From Zanthoxylum bungeanum (Eukaryota; Streptophyta; Magnoliopsida; Sapindales; Rutaceae): a stretch of DNA of 64,000 bases. Numbering within the stretch: the first letter of the stretch is position 1; each line of letters starts with the position of its first letter. The notes beneath the pieces are model-generated. The model saw only the letters and a list, made by a program, of their open reading frames with translations, was not told the DNA's origin and did no database searches. This document shows positions 12,300-24,572 of this stretch, piece by piece. Location: the NCBI GenBank assembly GCA_019454045.1, contig SKCR01025354.1:62001-126000 (forward strand), written 5' to 3'. A program made the position numbers and the translations under genes.

Positions 12300-12450
12300 A
12301 ATGGCAAACTTTATTACCGCCTATATGGTCGGTCTAAATATAAATTACTTTACCGCCTATATGGCAAGTCTTTTTGTGACAGATTATTACCGCCTATATG
12401 ACTGGTGTAATTGGACTAAATGGATTACTGCCTATATGGATGGTTTTAAA
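12300..12450 (+). repeat. Short interspersed repeats (TACCGCCTATATGG) downstream of the LTR TATA box
   Basis: Four copies of a motif close to TTACCGCCTATATGG lie about 40-50 bp apart. The motif recurs at the same LTR position in Gypsy-1 (14915-15100, minus strand) and Gypsy-2 (27340-27605), with changed copy number and spacing. Confidence 0.6.
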
Positions 12451-13304
12451 TATTTAATATTATTAATTCCTGAGAAATCAGAACATAAAATAATTTATAT
12501 ATTATAATAAGTGAGATTCCTAGATAAGAAATATTAAATGTGGATCCTCTAACCCCCAACATTTTATTTTATTCTAGGGAAGTGATGAAACACAATATTA
12601 CTAGGCTTAATAATTGATTTAATTATTTATAGGGTAATTCTTTAGTTTGTTTATTGAGTCTTAAGCTTAATGCTTCTTGTTGTCTGATCACCAATAAGAT
12701 TGATGTGGTAAACTTAAAATGAACTAGACATAGGGATTTTAAGTTTCAACCTTAGATTCAATAACCCACGATCTTCCTTGAGGATAGATAACTCTTTAAT
12801 AGATTTCCTTACAGGATAGACATATACCTGTCGGGCGGGGGTAGCCATAATTGGAACTTGATCTTAATGAGTCAGGTAATTTGGTTGACATAGACATATG
12901 GTTCAATTGGGTTATACTGGGTATTTGTGTCTGACCATCGACAGAGGCTTTTGCATATTTTCGTGTTCCAGGTTAGCAATCTGATTTATTACACATAAAT
13001 AAGAGAATCAATTCATCTTTATAATAATATTGTGTGGAGTCACGACCCTAGATCTTTGAGTCTTTTCTTTTATTTTCCTAAGTATATTTTTTTAGTCTGT
13101 TTTTATTTTAATTAGAAAATTCACATTCAACCAACCAAAAGCAATCAAACAATCATTATCTTCTCCCTATAATTAGATACATGTAAATAAATAGTATCAA
13201 TATTTAATAACAACAGTAGGAATTAAGTCCTCGTGGGATCGATATTTTTATACTACTTGAACGATATGTGCGCTTGCGTTATACTTGTGTGTTTACGCCG
13301 GTCA

Positions 13305-13853
13305 GTTCCGAGTCTTGTTGCACAAAGGATGTGATGTCATTCCTCAGCTTTCCAGTTCTGGATGGTAGAAAGTACTTTGCAAGAAATTTGGTGGCTAAAG
13401 TGTTCCAAGTTGTAATGGAACCTGCTGGTAGTGAATGGAGCCAAGCTTTAGCTCTGTCTTTCAAGGAGTATGGAAAAACCCACAGTCTCATTGCTTTTTC
13501 AGCTTCTCGGTTGTAATTGAAAATGTCGCAAACTTCCAGGAAGTTGCTGATGTGGGTATTAGGATCTTCAGTTGCTTTCCCCCCAAACTGCACTAACTGC
13601 TGAATCATCTGAATGCATGTTTTGATGTCACACGCATTTGTTGGTAAAAGAGGAATACAATACAGGAAATGAAGTCGTCGACCACCGGAATGGTTCTATC
13701 TCGAATGGGTATTGGTGGTGCAACTTCCAAAGGTTCAGGTTCCATGTTGACTAAAGCTTCTTGGCCTTCTCGCCTTTCCCTTCTCAACTGTCTGATGGTT
13801 CTTTCAATTTCTGGGTCAAGCGGTCGGAGTTCAAAGCTTTTGGTTCATCTCAT
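13305..13853 (-). pseudogene. Gypsy-1 gag, N-terminal part
   Basis: It starts at the ATG at 13853, matching the MRR start of Gypsy-2 gag, but codon 3 is TGA where Gypsy-2 has CGA. It then shows EPEPLEVAPPIPIRDRTIPV and the gag core [20 protein letters not shown] (about 13590) and [16 protein letters not shown] (about 13360). A frameshift lies near 13605-13660. It is cut by the solo LTR at 13304 and continues at 11219. Confidence 0.75.
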
Positions 13854-13960
13854 GTAGTTTCTGAGAACCTGAAATACAAGAAAACAAAAATAATAAGCAA
13901 AAAGAAATTAGATACAAGTAAAGATATCTAACCTCAAAACTAATAGTGAAAGATAAATAA

Positions 13961-13979
13961 GTCCCCGACAACGGCGCCA
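13961..13979 (-). other. Primer-binding site of Gypsy-1
   Basis: On the minus strand TGGCGCCGTTGTCGGGGAC follows the LTR end by six bases. It complements the 3' end of a plant tRNA; the TGGCGCCGTTGCC type is known for Athila/Tat elements and is usually assigned to tRNA-Asp. Confidence 0.85.
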
Positions 13980-13985
13980 AAAACT

Positions 13986-15395
13986 TGACCAGTGCTTTCA
14001 CACGCGTATAACACAAGCGCAAGTATCATTGAAGTAGTATAAAAAGTATCGATCCCACGAGGACTTAAAACCTAAGCTAACAATTTTTATGAGGCCAAAT
14101 GATTACTAGTATCTAACAAATTGATTGATTGATTGATTGGGTGATGACTTTAAATTTAAAAACAAGTAAATAAAATTGTGCAAAAATAGGTTGAGGAAAA
14201 TTCAAATTTATAAAACTATCCAGGGTTGTGATTTCTTCTAATATCTTTTTAAAGATGTAGTGGTTATTTCATGTTTATGTAATATATCGGTTTACAAACC
14301 TGGAACACGAAATTATGCAAAAGCCTCTATCGATGGTCAGATGCAAATACCCAGTTTAACCCAGTTGAACCATATGTTTATGTCAACCAAATTACCTGGA
14401 TTCATTAAGTTTAAGTTCCAATTATGGCTACCCCGCCCGACAGGTATATGTCTATCATGTAAGGAAATCTATTAAAGGGTTATCTATCCTCAAGGAAGAT
14501 CGAGGGCTATTATGTCTAAGACGGAAACCTAAAATTCATTTGTCAAGTTTATTTTAGATTTACCAGATCAATCTTATTAATGGCTAGTTAACAAGACGCA
14601 TTAAGCTTAAGACTTAATAAGTAAACCGTTAAATTACCCGAACTATAAAATAACCCCTTATAAACCGGTGATATTAAAATTCTTCACAACCCCAGATAAC
14701 TAACTTAGCTACGACACATATATAAGGCTAGTAAAAACTTTAAAATAAAAGACATAAAGTACAATACTGAAAAGTAAATGCGGTAAAGTAAATACTGAAA
14801 AGTAAAATTACAATAAAATAAAATGCTAGGGTTAAAGGATCTACTTTTACCACTACTAATTTAGATATCTCCCTTAATATAATATATTAACTTTTGATAA
14901 CATTACCAACCAGCCATATAGGCGGTAACCTGATTAAGTCAAATTAAGTCCGACCTGCCATAAAGGCGGTATCAATATTTGTCCATAAACCAGCCATATA
15001 GGCGATAAATTACCAACCTACCAACCAGGCGGTATCCATGCTTAGTCAGATTAAAACCAGTTTATAATTTATTATTAACTGACCAATATAGCGATATCCT
15101 TGTTCAGTCAAATTTTAAATAGTGAATATATTATGATTAAGGGAGATTAATCTAAATAGTAGTAATAAAAGATTTACCTTTCACCCTAGCAGTGGGAAGT
15201 TACCTCATCATGTTGAATAGTAAAAATTGAAAAAATAAAGAAAATAAATTATTATTACAGAAAGTAACTAAAAATTAATTACAAAACTTAAATTTAAGGA
15301 AAACTAGATACAAACTCCTTATTTATATCAGAGAATTCAGAGAGGAAGGTACATCTGAAACTGAAATCTCGAGCAGAATTTATAGGCGTCGATAG
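13986..15395 (-). repeat. 5' LTR of Gypsy-1, promoter-proximal part (TATA to U5)
   Basis: The LTR end GGTCA is at 13990-13986 on the minus strand, followed by the PBS. The part includes the TATA box (15384-15378), short CCTATATGGC-type repeats (15100-14915) and the U5. It is cut at 15395 by Copia-A; the remaining upstream part of the same LTR is at 24573-25330. The two parts add up to about 2.16 kb, close to the solo LTR (2085 bp). Confidence 0.88.
15378..15384 (-). promoter_or_regulatory. TATA box of Gypsy-1 5' LTR, cut off from its upstream region
   Basis: TATAAAT on the minus strand. Copia-A begins at 15396, 11 bp upstream, so the U3 sites at 24573-25330 are now more than 9 kb away. Confidence 0.7.
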
Positions 15396-17310
15396 TGTTG
15401 GTCTCTAAGACATTCCAAGATCAATATAAGCAATGAAAAATTGTGAATACAAAAGTAAAGTATGGCGGAATCATACTTACAATGAGCGGATTTAGGATGC
15501 GTCAAATACAAAAATTTTCTCCTCCAAGTTTTCGGCCAAGCTCCACTTTGGGGATGAAGTCCAAGCTCCAAGCTTTAGGCTTTGATTCCAAGCTTTTGGG
15601 ATGGTTTCCCTATCACCTTGGATGATTCCTTTGGTGTGCTAGCACTTAGAAAATTTGCAATAAATTTTCTTCTTGTTCCTTGCAACTCTCGGCAATGAGA
15701 GAAAAACTGAGGGAAAGTGTTTTCTTTTTGGTTAAACCTTGAGAGAGAGAGTGAATGAGAGTATTATTTGATTTCAAAAATCAAATGAAAGATATACCAA
15801 ACATTTGGTAAAAGTCTTTCAATCATTACTCACAAAATGTGTTTTACAAGTTATCATCATGCCTTCACCAAAACCCATCACCAAAAAGTAATTAAAGTGA
15901 CAAGTGATGTGATAAGTGATGTGACATGTGGGCCCCACTTGATTCAAAATCCGAGTGGGCCCGCAACACATCCCGGGCTCGGGTTCGCTAATTCCAAATT
16001 AACGAATTTTCCGATGCGACGTAATTAAATCAAATTTAATTAAATAATCATGCCAAGAAATTTTACTATTCACATCGCTCGCAGATTAATTCTAAATTAA
16101 TTCGTTTGCCCGAATTAAAATCCAATTTTAATTCCGCGTCGAAATCTAATTTCGTTTAATATATCGAATATATTATTTTATCGATTAATTCCAAATTAAT
16201 CGTTCTCTCTTTTCAAATAGTATTTTATCCTAGATAAAATCTCTCCGTAATTAATCGCTGATTAATTATGCCCAAATCATACGTAATCGGTGAATCTTCA
16301 GGAAGCGACCCAAGAGATCCATGGATATATTGGCAGCAAATCTGGTTGTAGAACTATCCGAACACGTACGTACCTCGTACTATGTTTTTACCGATTTACG
16401 AGACATGGTTGGCTTCTGGCAAAGCACCGTGCCTACCCAATTCTCTAGAAATATTCTTAAAGGAATATATAATTTATATCAGGCGAAGTATACGTAGTAT
16501 TGCGTATTGCGATCCAGTATCGGATGTCACATGCAAGGCCTGGTGCTGGAATAGTGTCTGCCCCGTACGAAGCATATATCGGATTACAAGCAACTAGTCT
16601 CTTTAATCGGATAATCATGACCATGTCATATTATCCCGATGGTTGCAACCATTTAGAGTACCAGTTCTGTATCCCTGTGTGATCATCATCTCCATATGAC
16701 TGAAGTGATACTTCCATCTTGACATCACACCCAATACACTACGATTCTCAATAAACCCAGAAGAGGCGTGCACAGAACCTGTTAAAGTCCTGGACGACCA
16801 AAACCAAAGCGTATTGATTGTCACAAGTACTAGTGATGCAAGTCTCAGGTTAAGACCAAATACACCTACCCTGATGCGGACTCCCATAGACACATAGTCA
16901 TACTACCAATGGGATTCCTCGGGGTCTATCCAGAGCGAAGCTATTTCCGTACCATCGGTAAACACAACCTCCTATCACACTTGCATAAGTATCCAATACT
17001 TAAATATATGAGAACTATGTTGTTACGCTTCCATAACACGCACAAGTGCAATACTAGTCTATTCCTCATTATCGATGTCATGTCTCGATAATACTATGAC
17101 TAGGGATATTTAATGATTAAACCTTTATGGATTGATACTGTCTCATATCTTATAATCTGGAACTAATCATAGAGACTTTTATCATTTATATATTTAAGTA
17201 ATCAATTTACAAAATGATAAAATGCAATTTCCATTGCTACATAATTAATTTGTACAAAAACAACAATGTCTTTTACAAATAGTGACGCTATGGGTCATAA
17301 TTTTCTAACA
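15396..17310 (-). repeat. 3' LTR of Copia-A (1915 bp)
   Basis: On the minus strand it starts TGTTAGAAAA at 17310, directly after the PPT, and ends GAGACCAACA at 15396. It matches the other LTR (22679-24572) throughout with small indels; for example, a short duplication around GTGATGTGATAAGTGATGTG is present only here (about 15904). Confidence 0.95.
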
Positions 17311-17321
17311 ATCTCCCACTT
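17311..17321 (-). other. Polypurine tract of Copia-A
   Basis: AAGTGGGAGAT on the minus strand directly precedes the 3' LTR; it is identical in the other copia elements of the window. Confidence 0.9.
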
Positions 17322-17324
17322 GGC

Positions 17325-20300
17325 CTATAGCCAGTCACTCAAGCATCTAATACCTGAACTATGTTCATGTTGCTCAAACTTTTGCTGAGGAATAGCTTTC
17401 GTCAGCGGATCTGCAATGTTGTCCTCTGATGCGACCTTCTCGATATTCACATCGCCACGATGAATGATCTCACGAATCAGATGGAAACGTCGAAGAACAT
17501 GTTTGGATCATTGTTGAGACCGCAGTTCCTTAGCCTGCGCTATAGCCCCGTTATTGTCACAATATAATGGAAGGGGCTCAGCTGCTAACGGAACTACTCC
17601 TAATCCAATTACGAATTTACGGATCCAAACTGCCTCTTTTGCTGCTTCAGCTGCAGCAATGTACTCCGCTTCTGTTGTTGAATCGGCAACAGTCTCTTGC
17701 TTGGAAGATTTCCAGCTTACTGCTCCGTTATTCAAATAAAATATGTACCCGAATTGCGACTTGCAGTCGTCTTTATCGGTTTGGAAACTTGCGTCGGTAT
17801 ACCCAGTTACCTCAAGTTCTCTATCTCCATAGATTAAGAAAGCATCCTTAGTTCGTCTAAGATACTTAAGGATATTCTTAACCGCCATCCAGTGACCATC
17901 ACCTGGATCGGCCTGATAGCGATTACACATGCTCAAAGCATACGAGACATCAGGTCGGGTACATATCATGGCATACATGATCGATCTAACTACCGAGGTG
18001 AACGGTATCCGACTCATGTTGTCTCTCTCATCTTGAGTTTTAGGACACATGTCCTTAGATAGAGTGACGACATGTGACACTGGCAACAGTCCCCTCTTGG
18101 ACTGATCCATGTTGAATCTCTTCAACACTTTGTCAACGTACGTGCTCTGGGAGAGTCCAAGCAGCTTTCTAGATCTATCCCGGTAGATCTTTATTCCTAG
18201 AATAAAGGTTGCTTCTCCCAGATCCTTCATGGAGAATTTTAATGAAAGCCAAGCTTTCACCAATGTTAACATGGGAATGTCATTGCCAATAAGCAATACA
18301 TCATCAACGTAAAGGACAATGCATGTTTGTGCGCTCCCACTAACATTCTTATATACACAAGGATCATCCTCGTTTTGAACGAAATCATATTCTTTTATGA
18401 TTTCATCAAAACGTTGGTTCCAAGAACGCGATGCTTGCTTCAATCCATAAATGGATCATTTAACTTACAAACCTTGTTTGCAAGTCTTGGTACGACAAAA
18501 CCGTCAGGCTGTTGCATATAAACATCCTCCAAAAGGTTTCCCTTAAGGAAAGCGGTTTTGACGTCCATCTGCCATATCTCGTAATCGAAATATGCAGCAA
18601 TAGCAAGCATTATCCTAATGGATTTAATCACGGCAACGGGTGAAAAAGTTTCGTCGTAATCGACACCATGTCGTTGATGATACCCTTTCGCTACAAGCCT
18701 AGCTTTGTACGTTTGTATGTTGCCATCCATGTCGGTCTTCCTCTTGAAGACCCATTTGCATCCAATAGGCTTTACGTCTTTTGGTGCATCAACCAGTGTC
18801 CAAACTTGGTTGGTGTACATTGAATCCATTTTGGAATTCATGGCATCTTGCCATAAACCGGAGTCGATACCTTGTATCGCTTCCTCATACGTAGCCGGCT
18901 CGTCTTCCTCAATAAGATTAATATCCACATGAGGTGAGATCAGAAACCCATACCTCTCAGGTTGTTTTCTGACTCTCTCCGATGTACGCGGTCCTTGTGT
19001 ATTCGAAGATTGTGGTACAGTCTCATCCCTGATGGACTGTTCATGTTCCGTTAAGGATTCTGTACCAGGAACAGTATCACTTCGATTTTCATCGAGTTCT
19101 ACTTTCCTCCCACTTATCACTGCATTTAGGAATTCCTTCTCAAGGAAAACCACATGTAGAGCAAAAAATACTTTGTTCTCTTGTGGGTGATAGAAGTAAT
19201 ATCCTTTGGTTTCCCTAGGATATCCTACAAATAGGCATTTATCCGATTTGGGTTCTAGTTTGGTACCTTCCAAACGTTTGACGTATGTCCAGCAACCCTA
19301 AATCTTCAGGAATGAGAAACCTGGTTTCTTTCCTGTCCATATTTCATACGGAGTCTGTTGAACAGACTTTGACGGAACCTTATTCAAAATAAGTATTACA
19401 TTGTTCAATGCATATCCCCAGAAGGAAATAGGTAGCTCTGTGCAACTCATCATAGACCTTACCATGTCTAACAAAGTTTGGTTTCTTTGTTCGGACACAC
19501 CGTTTAATTGTGGTGTTCCTGGAGGAGTCCACTGTGAAAGAATACCATATTATTTCAAGTAATCAAGAAACTCGTTGCTTAAGTATTCGCCACCACGGTC
19601 CGACCGTAATGTCTTAATACTTTTGCCGGTCTGTTTTTCTACTTCGTGTCGAAACTCTTGGAATTTCTCAAAAGTTTCCGACTTGTGTCTCATAAGATAC
19701 ACATAACCATAACGCGATGCATCATCCGTAAAGGTTACGAAGTATTCATATCCACCTCTAGCCTGGCTAGACATGGGCCCACAAACGTCACTATGAATGA
19801 GGGCTAACAGTTCGGTGGCACATACACCTTTACCGCTAAAAGGTGATTTAGGCATCTTGCCTAATAAACAAGATTCGCAGACGTCATATGAATTTGGATC
19901 AAATCCGTCCAAGTACCCACTCTTCGAAAGTGTGGAGATATATGTTTTGTTTATGTGTCCCAGACGATAATGCCACATGTAAGTTTCATCTTTGTTACTT
20001 ACTTTAAGCCTTTTGTTTGTTACATTATATGTTTGAGATTGATTCATATTCAAAATATAAAGACCAATATTTACATCAGCAGTGCGAATTTCCATATCAT
20101 TTTTATACATAAAACACCCAGTGTTTCTAAATACAAAAGTGTACCCACATTGGGCTAACATAGATACAGAAATAATATTCCTAGTCAAACTAGGTACATA
20201 ATAACAGTCTAAAAGTTTAAGTACATGCCCCGAGGGCAGTTCCAAAACAAAAGTGCCAACTGCCAAAACGGCGACCTGTGTCCCATTTCCAACGCGGAGG

Positions 20301-20659
20301 TCAATCTCTCCTGAGGCCAGTCTCTTGCTAATCTGCAGATCCTGCACATCAGTACATATATGAGTTCCACAACCATAATCAAAAATCCAATTTTTAAAAC
20401 TAGTAGTAGACATGTTTATTTCTATAACAAACATATCTGAAGCCGGTGTCTTGCCCGCTTTGATTTCCTTCATGTATGCCTTGTACTCACGGCAGTCACG
20501 CTTCCAGTGACCCCGCTTGCCGCACTGCAGACAAATATCTTGGGATTTGTCCTTAGGTCTCCCAGAACCATTTGACAATTTGGCCTTGCCCTTATTCTTA
20601 TGGTTCTTCTTCTTGACACCTCCACTCGCACTGGGCCAAGCCCTCGGAGCCTGAAACAT
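17325..20659 (-). pseudogene. Copia-A pol, nearly complete but interrupted
   Basis: In order: gag C-terminal zinc knuckle CLQCGKRGHWKRDC (about 20535); protease with active site FDYGCGTHIC (about 20375), where Copia-E has FDTGCGTYIC; pre-integrase HHCC (WHYRLGHI ... CESCLLGK); integrase core with acidic residues in HSDVCGPM, RSDRGGEY and VSEQRNQ; RT with QMDVKTAFLKGN and LYVDDVLLIGND; RNase H with TGYTDASFQTD, STTEAEYIAA and LYCDNNGAI; and an end with ADPLTK before the stop at 17325. Breaks: TAA at 19550, TAG at 19298, a +1 shift near 18445, and TGA at 17508. Everything else is open in one frame. The threonine-to-tyrosine change in the protease should inactivate it even apart from the stops. 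Confidence 0.93.
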
Positions 20660-21286
20660 TTAAGCAAAGAGCGCATCGCGCTTCTTGTCCTTAAAGAGAT
20701 CTTTTTCTGCTTCACGCAGAGTGGACATCAACTCTCCAAGAGTTTGGTCTTGGTTCAACATGTTGTAGTTCATGATGAACCCACTCCAAGTGTCGGGGAG
20801 AGACTGTAAGATCAAATCTACTGAAGTCTCAGCCTCGAAAACTATGCCTATCTGTCCGAGTTGCTCAATGTCAGCAATCATCTGTGACATATGGTGCTCA
20901 ACAGACGTACCCTCTGACATGTATGCGCGGAAGAGCTTCTTCTGCAACTCATATCTTTGCAATCTAAGGTCAGATCGGTGAAGATCATGCAACTTCGCCA
21001 TCATCTCATAGGGATCCAATCCCTTATTTTGACGACAGAATTGCAAAGTCATAGCGGCAAGCATTACCGATTGAGCAGTCGCATTGCCATCGCTATGAGT
21101 CTTCCAAAGCTCTAGCTCAAGCAACTGATCAGGTCGGGGCTTAGGCCCAAGAGGTCGCTCTATAGTGTAGAGTAACTTCTCGGATCCCAGATTAATTCTG
21201 AGATTCATATCCCAGTCCTGAAAGTTTGTGCCATTAAAGACATTGTCGCCCATGACAATATCCCTAATGCTTAACTTTCCTGTCAT
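20660..21286 (-). pseudogene. Copia-A gag, N-terminal part
   Basis: This 208-codon frame starts MTGKLSIRDIVMGDNVFNG and has the alpha-helical copia gag core (LQRYELQKKLFRAYMSEG; MSQMIADIEQLGQIGIVFEA). It ends in TAA at 20660-20662. The next codon in the same frame is the ATG at 20659 and the zinc knuckle follows, so gag and pol were one frame in the ancestor and this stop is a single nonsense change. Gag forms the particle that packages element RNA. Confidence 0.9.
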
Positions 21287-22663
21287 CTTAACCGCAATAG
21301 TCCAACTATTCGATTAACGATGTATGGGTACAGTCTAACTGTTACAAGAAAAATAATAATATATTAGTCCAACTAATAAAAATAATTGACGAAATAATTT
21401 TGAAAGTGCGTAAAGCTAAGTATTTGAATGAAATTTCAAATTCAATACTAGCCTCCCACTATTTTTCGGCGAGCCTCTAACCCTCTATTGAGTACTCGGG
21501 AAACCTAGTTTCCTAGTGGGCTAGGATCCCGTTAAATAACACATAACCTTGACTTTGGCCAACAAGCTGTATGATATTTAACTAGGTAGATCTCTAAGAT
21601 CAATTGGATCTCATCCAATTCCTAGATCCGGTAGGTGGACCTCCAAGTCCGAAACATATATACAATATATATGCCAATATATCCAATATATTTTCCTAAC
21701 ATTTTTCCTCTGAATCAACTAAGCCTTGGCTTTGGCACAACAAGCTTGATGATTCCAGTTAAGCGGAACCCATTGACTTTGGAAAGCTTCGTAATTGATG
21801 TCGATGGACAAGAAGTGATCTTGACTTAGGCCAATAAATCACAACTTGGACAAGACATATGATATGGAACAAAGCCTTCATGATTCAAACACATCCGCGA
21901 TGGACAAATGTCTTGACTTTGGCATGGACTTTGGTCAATATGAGTCAAACCCAAATACCAAAGCCCAATTAAGGAATCACCATATTTTCCAAGAAACCAA
22001 TTTAGGCCCATAAGGCCCAATTAAACATTAAAAGGTCCAATTGTTATATTTGGACTTAATGGAATGATTTAGGCCCAATTTGGATCCAATCCAATTGACC
22101 TAAACCAACTTGGCCCAACCAAGCCCATTAGGCCCAAATATAACATTACAAGCCCAATTCTAAATTAAGCCCAACTAATTAAATTTTAAAATTCCAAATT
22201 TCATAATTTAATTAATTAAAGTGTATTACATTAATTAATTATCTAAATTAACATTTCCAAAAAAATCAATTTAATTAATTAATCATGCTTTAATTTGTTC
22301 AACACATGTCCAACATTATTGAAACAAAAAATCATCTCATTTCATCCTTTGAAGCTCACGGCATTTTGAGGGTTTTTATATTCGATTCCAATTTCAATCT
22401 GATTGAATCTTAAATCAATATATCTATGTCTTTCAATTCATCCAATGATCAAAAAAAAAATACCATGACTTTAGGGCTACATTGCATTCGGCCAACATGC
22501 AAAACATTGGGGAAAATTAATCCAATTCAATTTTCTTCAAATTGATCACATATAACTCCAAGTTATCCATATATAAGCATGCTCAAACAAACAATTTGGT
22601 TAAATCATGCTCAAATCAAATTTACCCAAATTTTACCCTAAATTCAATTTTCATGCTTATTCA
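21287..22663 (-). other. Copia-A 5' leader (untranslated)
   Basis: About 1.4 kb between PBS and gag with no gene. Part of it (21470-21850) is conserved in Copia-D (58790-59250) and Copia-E (25331-25450). Between 21980 and 22160 the motif GGCCCAATT or AGCCCAA recurs many times; Copia-D has a similar cluster at 60000-60310. Packaging signals are expected in such leaders, but I cannot locate one. Confidence 0.6.
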
Positions 22664-22677
22664 AGGCTCTGATACCA
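22664..22677 (-). other. Primer-binding site of Copia-A
   Basis: TGGTATCAGAGCCT on the minus strand, one base after the 5' LTR, complements the 3' end of plant initiator methionine tRNA, the usual copia primer. Confidence 0.92.
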
Positions 22678-22678
22678 T

Positions 22679-24572
22679 TGTTGGTCTCTAAGACATTCCA
22701 AGATCAATATAAGCAATGAAAAATTGTGAATACAAAAGTAAAGTATGGCGGAATCATACTTACAATGAGCGGATTTAGGATGCGTCAAATACAAAAATTT
22801 TCTCCTCCAAGTTTTCGGCCAAGCTTCACTTTGGGGATGAAGTCCAAGCTCCAAGCTTTATGCTTTGATTCCAAGCTTTTGGGATGGTTTCTTGGATGAT
22901 TCCTTTGGTGTGCTAGCACTTAGAAAATTTGCAACAAATTTTCTTCTTGTTCCTTGCAACTCTCGGCAATGAGAGAAAAAATGAGGGATAGTGTTTTCTT
23001 TTTGGTTAAACCGTGAGAGAGAGAGTGAATGAGAGTATTATTTGATTTCAAAAATCAAATGAAAGATATACCAAACATTTGGTGAAAGTCTTTCAATCAT
23101 TACTCACAAAATGTTTTTTACAAGTTATCATCATGCCTTCATCAAAACCCATCACCAAAAAGTAATTAAAGTGACAAGTGATGTGACATGTGGGCCCCAC
23201 TCGATTCAAAATCCGAGTGGGCCCGCAACACATCCCAGGCCCGGGTTTGCTAATTCCAAATTAACGAATTTTTCGTTGCGACGTAATTAAATCAAATTTA
23301 ATTAAATAATCATGCCAAGCAAAATTACTAATCATGTCGCTCGTGAATTAATTCTAAATTAATTCGTTTGCCCGAATTAAAATCCAATTTTAATTCCGCG
23401 TCGAAATCTAATTTCGTTTAATATATTGAATATATTATTTTATCGATTAATTCCAAATTAATCGTTCTCTCTCTTCAAATAGTATTTTATCCTAGATAAA
23501 ATCTCTCCGTAATTAATCCCAGATTAATTTTGCTCGAATCATACGTCATCGGTGAATCTTCGGGAAGCGACCCAAGAGATCCCTAGATATGTTGGCATTA
23601 AATCCGGTCGTCGGACTATCCGAACACGTACGTACCTCGTACTATGTTTTTACCGATTTACGAGACATGGTTGGCTTCTAGCAAAGCACCGTGCCTACCC
23701 AATTCTCCAGAAATATTCTTAATGGAATATATAATCTATATCAGGTGTAGTATACGTAGTATTGCGTATTGCGATCCAGTATCGGATGTCACATGCAAGG
23801 CCTGTGGCTGGAATAGTGTCTGCCCCGTACGAAACATATATCGGATTACAATCAACTAGTCTCTTTAATCGGATAATCATTACCATGTCATATTATCCAA
23901 ATGGTTGCAACCATTTTGAGTACCAGCTCTATATCCCTGCGTGATCATCATCTCCATATGACTGAAGTGATACTTCCATCTTGACATCACACCCAATACA
24001 GTACGATTCTCAATAAACCCAGAAGAGGCGTACACAGAACCTGTTAAATTCCTGGATGACCAAAACCAAAGCGTATTGATTGTCGCAAGTACTAGCGATG
24101 CAAGTCTCAGGTTAAGACCAAATACACCTACCCTGATGCGGACTCCCATAGACACATAGTCATACTACCAATGGGATTCCGCGGTGTCTATCCAGAGCGA
24201 GGCTGTTCCCATACCATCGGTAAACACAACCTCCTATCACACTTGCATAAGTATCCAATACTTAAATATATGAGAACTATGATGTTACGCTTCCATAACA
24301 CGCACAAGTGCAATACTAGTCTATTCCGCATTATCGATGTCCAGTCTCGATAATACTACGACTAGGGATATTTAATGATTAAACCTTTCTGGATTGATAC
24401 TGTCTCATATCTTATAATCCGGAACTAATCATAGGGACTTTTATCATTTATATATTTAAGTAATCAAATTACAAAATGATAAAATGCAATTTCCATTGCT
24501 ACATAATTAATTTGTACAAAAACCACAATGTCTTTTACAAATAGTGACACTATGGGTCATAATTGTCTAACA
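22679..24572 (-). repeat. 5' LTR of Copia-A (1894 bp)
   Basis: It starts TGTTAGACAATTATGACCC at 24572 on the minus strand and ends GAGACCAACA at 22679, followed by the PBS. It matches 15396-17310. Confidence 0.95.

Larger units (their letters stand above)
11220..13304 (+). repeat. Solo LTR of an Athila-type element inside Gypsy-1 gag
   Basis: The 2085-bp segment starts TGATGAGTGG and ends GCCGGTCA, the same ends as the Gypsy-2 LTR, but stands alone with no internal region. It is flanked by GTTTC (11215-11219) and GTTCC (13305-13309), a TSD with one mismatch. Gag sequence continues on both sides. It is opposite in orientation to Gypsy-1. A solo LTR normally forms by recombination between the two LTRs of one element. 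It carries a TATA box (12010-12016), a G-box cluster upstream of it, and CCGCCTATATGG-type repeats downstream. Confidence 0.92.
15396..24572 (-). mobile_element. Copia-A: complete Ty1/copia LTR retrotransposon
   Basis: It is 9177 bp with two LTRs (22679-24572 as 5' LTR, 15396-17310 as 3' LTR) that differ at few positions by eye, an initiator-Met tRNA PBS, a PPT, and gag and pol in normal order. It is flanked by GATAG (15391-15395) and AATAG (24573-24577), a TSD with one mismatch. It inserted into the 5' LTR of Gypsy-1. It has the best-preserved coding region in the window, yet gag-pol has several stops, one frameshift and a changed protease active site. The similar LTRs suggest a fairly recent insertion. 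Confidence 0.95.
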
